A stretch of 64,000 nt of DNA from Chiridota heheva. Lineage: Eukaryota > Echinodermata > Holothuroidea > Apodida > Chiridotidae. Numbering within the stretch: position 1 is the stretch's first letter; each line of letters starts with the position of its first letter. The translations under genes and the position numbers were made by a program. The stretch is taken from NCBI GenBank assembly GCA_020152595.1, contig JAIGNY010004520.1, positions 342,001 through 406,000 of the forward strand, given 5' to 3'. Below are positions 59,286-64,000 of this stretch, piece after piece. A model generated the notes under the pieces. The model was not told the DNA's origin and did no database searches. It was given only the letters and a program-made list of their open reading frames with translations.

Positions 59286-60839
59286 TTTTTATCATGGCAA
59301 ATAGCTGTAAACTTTTGACTGTGGACAACAAACCTCAGCAAAGCTGTGTGGTAAACCCAATGATTTTACCATAAAGGATGTGACTCTATTTATTTAAAAA
59401 TAATAAATGGAAGCAAAGATGTCAGGGAAGACCAGGATCACCTGATGTTCAGCTTCTGTATCATTCAGTGCAGTACTACTTCTAAACATTTTTGTCTTGA
59501 TATTCTGAACCATTTTAATGCTGACCTGCTTTCAGTGAAATAAATATTCTACAAATAAAGTAGGAAAGATTTCTATCAAATAAGGAATATAACAAATGAT
59601 ATAAAAGTAATAAGTATCAAAGAAATCCTCAGTAACTTGATTTTGTGCTGATTATATTGTTATAGAAGTGAGCCCTCTGTCATGGGTCATTTTTTTTTCA
59701 TTTTCATTATTTTGATCTAGAGCCCTCATTTTCAACATTTTGATTTGGAGCCCTCATTTTCTAAAGTAAAAATGCTTTTAATTAGTTTCTTTGAGATTAA
59801 TGCAAACATTTCTCTCTCTGAGAACCTATGAAGTATTTTGTGGTCAGAATTAAGATACTTTACCTGTTTCTGTATTTCATTTTGGTTGTGGCATATAAAG
59901 TGAAGTTCATGGTGTGATAAAAAGGAAAGAATAACAATCATTTTGAATGGGAGCCCTCTGTTTGGTGTATAACATGCATTTGTTATCACATCCTTTTTTT
60001 AATTTCAAATATTTTTACAATTTGTTCTGTTTGAAAGTAATATGAGCTTAGACAATTCCATGACTATTTAAAGAGCGGATCACGACAGGAGTTATTAAAG
60101 TGAGGCCGTAAACAGGTTTGAAGAGGATCAGAGACATTTGGGAAATGGTTTTGAGTGGGACAAGATTTTTTGATCAAAATATGTTTTATGATTGTAGTAA
60201 TATGAGGATGTTCTTGGTTAGCATGAATTAACAAATCTTTGTTTATTCTATTGGGGAGGTAAAGCATGTGTTGTGAGGATTCATGAGAACAGGGCTTGTG
60301 TGCCATCTTAATTGCTATATGGAATTAGGTGCAGGAAATTAGGTTTTTTGTTACTCAAATGAAATTTGTATTGGTTGTTTTGATACATTCCTAGTGACAT
60401 GCAGATTGTAACATTACTTGTTCTGCTCCTTAAAGTTTCAAACAGCCAGACCTGACCTGATACATAACCAGGTCGGGTCAGATTTTTTCTCTTTATTTTG
60501 TTTATTCTGAAAACCTTAGTTGTTGTGGAAGTTGGTGCTGAGTATCATATTAGCAATGGATGAAGTCCTTATTGTGTGATTATTTTAATTAAGATACAGT
60601 GGTCTCACTGTTTGCTACAGTAAGTTTGTGGTTATGATTTGCTGGAACAAATTTTTAAGGAGAAGGACAAGTCATGACATCAAGTAGATTGATAACAATT
60701 TATTCAAAATCCATCAAAATTGGTTAAACCTTAAATAGATTTACGTTTTGAAATGTCAACAAGCATAGTAAGAATATATCCAAAGTTATGTTGACCTCAG
60801 TTAAAAATTCATCCATTTTCTTATATTAATCAATTCTTT
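59286..60839. other. No exon recognised
   Basis: Presumed intron of the Ig gene. A GAGCCCTC motif next to T-rich stretches recurs near 59670, 59720, 59750 and 59950. Minus-strand ORFs at 59732-59989 and 60064-60306 are unassigned. Confidence 0.45.
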
Positions 60840-62219
60840 TGGTTCCAATGCAATAGCATCTGGAACCTATGCAGTCATGATGGCGCATGTGTGTATGTGT
60901 GGGGGTGTATGTATGTGTGTGTGTGTGTGTGTCTGTATGTTTGTGATGGCCAGCTGGTAAACATGATATCTAAAGAACAATATACTGGATTTATGTCATA
61001 TGTGGTACACAGATAGCCCATGGTCCGTAGATGTGCCCTATTGTTTTTGTTGGTGATATCATGCATATTAATGAATAGGCGGGACTTAATGTAAACATCT
61101 TGAAATGTTCATATTTTAACAACCGCATGTCTGTTTTGTTTCATATTTGGTGTAAATATAATGTTAGCTAGTGTGTATATGTTCATGATGTATACATGTT
61201 GAATTTCATTAACATGCTTAGTTGGTGGGCTTAATATAATTTTGCTGAGAAAAGCTTGTAAACACCATCTCAAGAACTATACATGGAATTCAGTTCATAT
61301 GTGGTAAACTGGATTTATGTCATATTTGGTACACATATAGCCCATGATCTGTAGATATGCCCTATTGTTTTTTGGTAGGGATTTCATGCTTATTAATAAG
61401 TAGGCGGGGCTTAATGTAAAGGTATTGAAATGTTCATATTTTAACAACTGCATGTCTGTTTTGTTTCATATCTGGGATTATTAGGATGTTAGCTGGTGTG
61501 TACATGTTTATGATGTAAACATGTTAAATTTCATTAATATGCATAGTGGGCAGGGCTTAATATGATTTTGCTGAAAAGAGCTTGTAAACGTGGTATCTCA
61601 AGAATGGTAAACTGGATGCATGTGATATGTGGTATACAGGTAGCCCATGGTATGTAGATGTACCCTGTCATTTTTAGTGGTGATCATCATATTAATAAGT
61701 GGGAGGGGCTCAAAGTGAACAACTGTATATCTGTTTTGCATCATATTGGACTTGATAATTTTGTTGGTTATTGTGTACATGCTTATGTTGTCAGCAGATG
61801 GCATTAATATGCATGGTGGACATGGCTTATGTGAAAGTGCTAAATGATGTAAATACTACACTGTACCCCATGAACAGTACATCAGATTTATGCTATATCA
61901 GGTACACAGATGGGTCATGGTCTGTACATATGTTCTATTGGTGTGGTAGTGAATATAAATGAGTAGGCAGGGCTTAAAAACAAACAAACTGACAAATTCT
62001 TTGAAAAAAAGGATAAATAAGCAACCATTTTTGCATCATACTTGCTATGATAATGTTGTTAATTATTGTGCAAATTGCTAATGTTGTCAACATTTCTATT
62101 GATCTGCATGGTGGGTGTGGTTTATGAATAAATATCCTCAAACAAATATTTCATGATATGCAATGACATGACAGTATTTTGCAAATCAATCAGCTTATGA
62201 AAAAGAAGCATCGGAACCA
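60840..62219 (+). mobile_element. Composite element C: repeated ~300-bp units with inverted ends
   Basis: 1,380 bp. Left end TGGTTCCAATGC (60840-60851); right end GCATCGGAACCA (62208-62219), inverted repeats matching at 11 of 12. A GT/TATG microsatellite (60886-60942) is followed by GTGATGGCCAGCTGGTAA. Units follow at about 60966, 61266 and 61593, with related units from about 61715 and 62005. It is the same layout as B but without the SINE. It has no coding capacity. Confidence 0.82.
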
Positions 62220-62239
62220 CAACACCTTTTGGTTCTGTT

Positions 62240-64000
62240 TAATCTTTGTAACAGGACTGAGGAAAAACGGTAGACTTTGACCAAAAATTGTTTATGACTT
62301 GACCACATACTTTTATTTTTGGTCCAAAGTGTGCAGTGGGATCACACGTTGCTAATTTTCTCTTTAAATTCCTTAAATGACCAGGCTTAAAATGTCCCTT
62401 ATGGGTCCTAGGTGGGTTGGATGTTCCTGATGGGTTTCCACTTGCTGTGGTATGACACCCTCCCACCTCCTTTCCTCTAGCTACAGCTGTTCTCATACAA
62501 ACCCACACCACTAAAAGTAGTCTTTTTCACTGTTTGTTCATTTTTACAAACATTCTGCACAGGTATCGTCGTCTTTACAGTCTGTGTCACTGAAACTCTT
62601 TGAAGTAATAATGTGTTTGACTGCAAATAAACCTTTGATGAAAATTATTTCTTGTTAAAAGCTGTCATGTTGATTCAGAACTTGAAACCCATATTTGAAT
62701 TGTATCAAATTTTGCGCTTTGTGTGCAAACCTGTCACGAAGGCGAATGGGCGCATTGGCTCGGCTGTGCTGTAATTTTCCTTTTTATTTTACGAGAAATC
62801 AAACGGCCAGTTAAGTGGAGCAACGGCATGCAAGCGACCACCTCTTGACCTACATTTATGATATAATGAGGGAAATAAGACAGTGACCGTCTGAGTTTAT
62901 GATATGACAGTGTGATAAATTGACAGAATTAAGGACTGAATGGGTTGAATTGTAATAAATAGTCAGGACTTAGTTGCAAGAAGTTTAGGATTCCTGATAA
63001 GAAATCAAACTTTTGAGAGAATTTAAGACCAGAAAATTAAAACAGGAATGTTGTCAAGTAGCTATCAATATATGTATGTATAATATATTCAAATCTAGGA
63101 GATGGATATTATATTTACAACCAGTAGTGAAGTTAATAATAGGCCTCACAGGAAAATCACCTTAAATACTGTAATTCACAAATTGTTGCATGCATTAGTG
63201 CTTCCTCACACCAAAAATGATGCAGGTCATAAAGTGGGATTTGTCTACCAAAAGTGTGGGTTGTAGCAAAGTCACAAAAAAACCAAAAGTGGTGAGGGGA
63301 CATAATCATATAATCACACTAACATACAAAAGTCCTCAAACAAAAGATATAAATAGACGTGGAAAATGTGGGGTGGGGACATCCCCCTGTACCCCCTAAT
63401 CTCGTCTGTGATGAAAAGTTATGTGAATGGCTACAATAAACTTCTTTTCCCTTGTAATTAGAATGAGCATGAAATTCCATTTCTTAGTTCTCAATGGGTA
63501 TATTGCAATATACCCAATTACAGGTCTAACGCTGATCAATTTCGTTTTGCTCATCAACTTTTACTTACAAGAATAAAACATGATTAATGAAAATTGAGCT
63601 AAGTCAAAAGTGTGAAATGTTCAACATGAGATTTGTGGTGTTGTGTAAGCACGGTTGATGAAGCATTGTGTTCATCTCATCTATATTGCAGAAAGTCTTA
63701 ATAAAACGTAGTGATTGACTGACAATGCTCAGCCTTACAATTGCTTTGCGGTGATTGATTCCAGCACCATGAGGTAATCACCGACGACACACATTTTTAT
63801 GGTTGAGAAGACTCGAGCGCCAATACTAATTTTGAAAGATTAGAATAGTCAGAGAAAGCAGGTTACGAGCCACATTCCATAAACAATAATGACTATTCTG
63901 AATGAATCTTTGATGAAGAAAATTTTAACTCTCACAATTTAAGAGAATCACTTATTAGAAGGAAATTATAACCTGCAGAATTGTTCTAGTCTTTGTATTC
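62240..64000. other. No exon recognised; GC-richer block 62700-62900
   Basis: Acceptor-like CAG sites near 62580, 63520 and 63692 do not open a phase-1 exon. The block at 62700-62900 is less AT-rich and has no ORF. An 8-bp inverted repeat, CGGTGATT (63749) and AATCACCG (63776), flanks CCAGCACCATGAGG. The Ig gene probably continues beyond 64000. Confidence 0.45.

Noticed and set aside
62239..62511. 90-codon minus-strand ORF
   Set aside because: No recognisable domain, no splice context, and it starts at the edge of composite element C.
62570..62610. Third Ig-gene exon after TCTTTACAG
   Set aside because: The phase-1 frame meets TGA after seven codons, before any donor.

Overview
This window is animal nuclear DNA, not prokaryotic. 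It is AT-rich, has no closely packed genes, holds one spliced gene with introns of 5-6 kb, and is otherwise filled with minisatellites and short non-autonomous transposable elements. An invertebrate deuterostome, perhaps an echinoderm, is my best guess. That rests on overall style (Ig exon architecture, many MITEs, tRNA-derived SINEs, a CR1/L2-like LINE tail) and not on a diagnostic gene.

The only gene I can defend is on the + strand at the right side. Two exons (53587-53758 and 58888-59000) have strong splice signals and compatible phases (1-2-1). Together they encode one complete I-set immunoglobulin domain, with both core cysteines and the tryptophan. About 5.9 kb upstream, a short ORF at 47622 encodes a textbook signal peptide and ends at a phase-1 GT that joins in frame to the Ig exon. 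The product would be a secreted or membrane Ig protein that continues past the right edge. Residue pattern and intron phases most resemble the neuregulin Ig domain; FGFR and FGFRL1 Ig domains are the main alternatives.

Left to right: 0-6 kb has a 26-bp array, a long-TIR MITE (E1) and a 57-bp array. 6-15 kb has dispersed element H1, five minisatellites and a dispersed locus carrying a 22-bp array. 15-25 kb has a THAP-like relic, a 22-bp array, a MITE (G1), a SINE with a clear target-site duplication, a 19-bp array and a minus-strand near-open frame of unknown nature. 25-36 kb has a palindromic 21-bp array, H2, a 62-bp array, a 22-bp array and a 1.2-kb array whose antisense strand is open for 413 codons. 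36-38 kb has a 1.9-kb element (B), built of repeated ~300-bp units and split by a SINE. 38-47 kb has an almost perfect 34-bp array, MITEs F2 and G2 and a LINE 3' fragment. From 47.6 kb on is the Ig gene; its introns carry MITEs E2, E3 and F1, a G-quadruplex-capable 18-bp array, element H3 and a second copy of the 22-bp-array locus. Element C lies at 60.8-62.2 kb.

About twenty tandem arrays make up roughly an eighth of the window by my own addition of the spans. Most long ORFs here are products of these arrays, not genes. Array and element edges were placed by eye and may be off by several bases.
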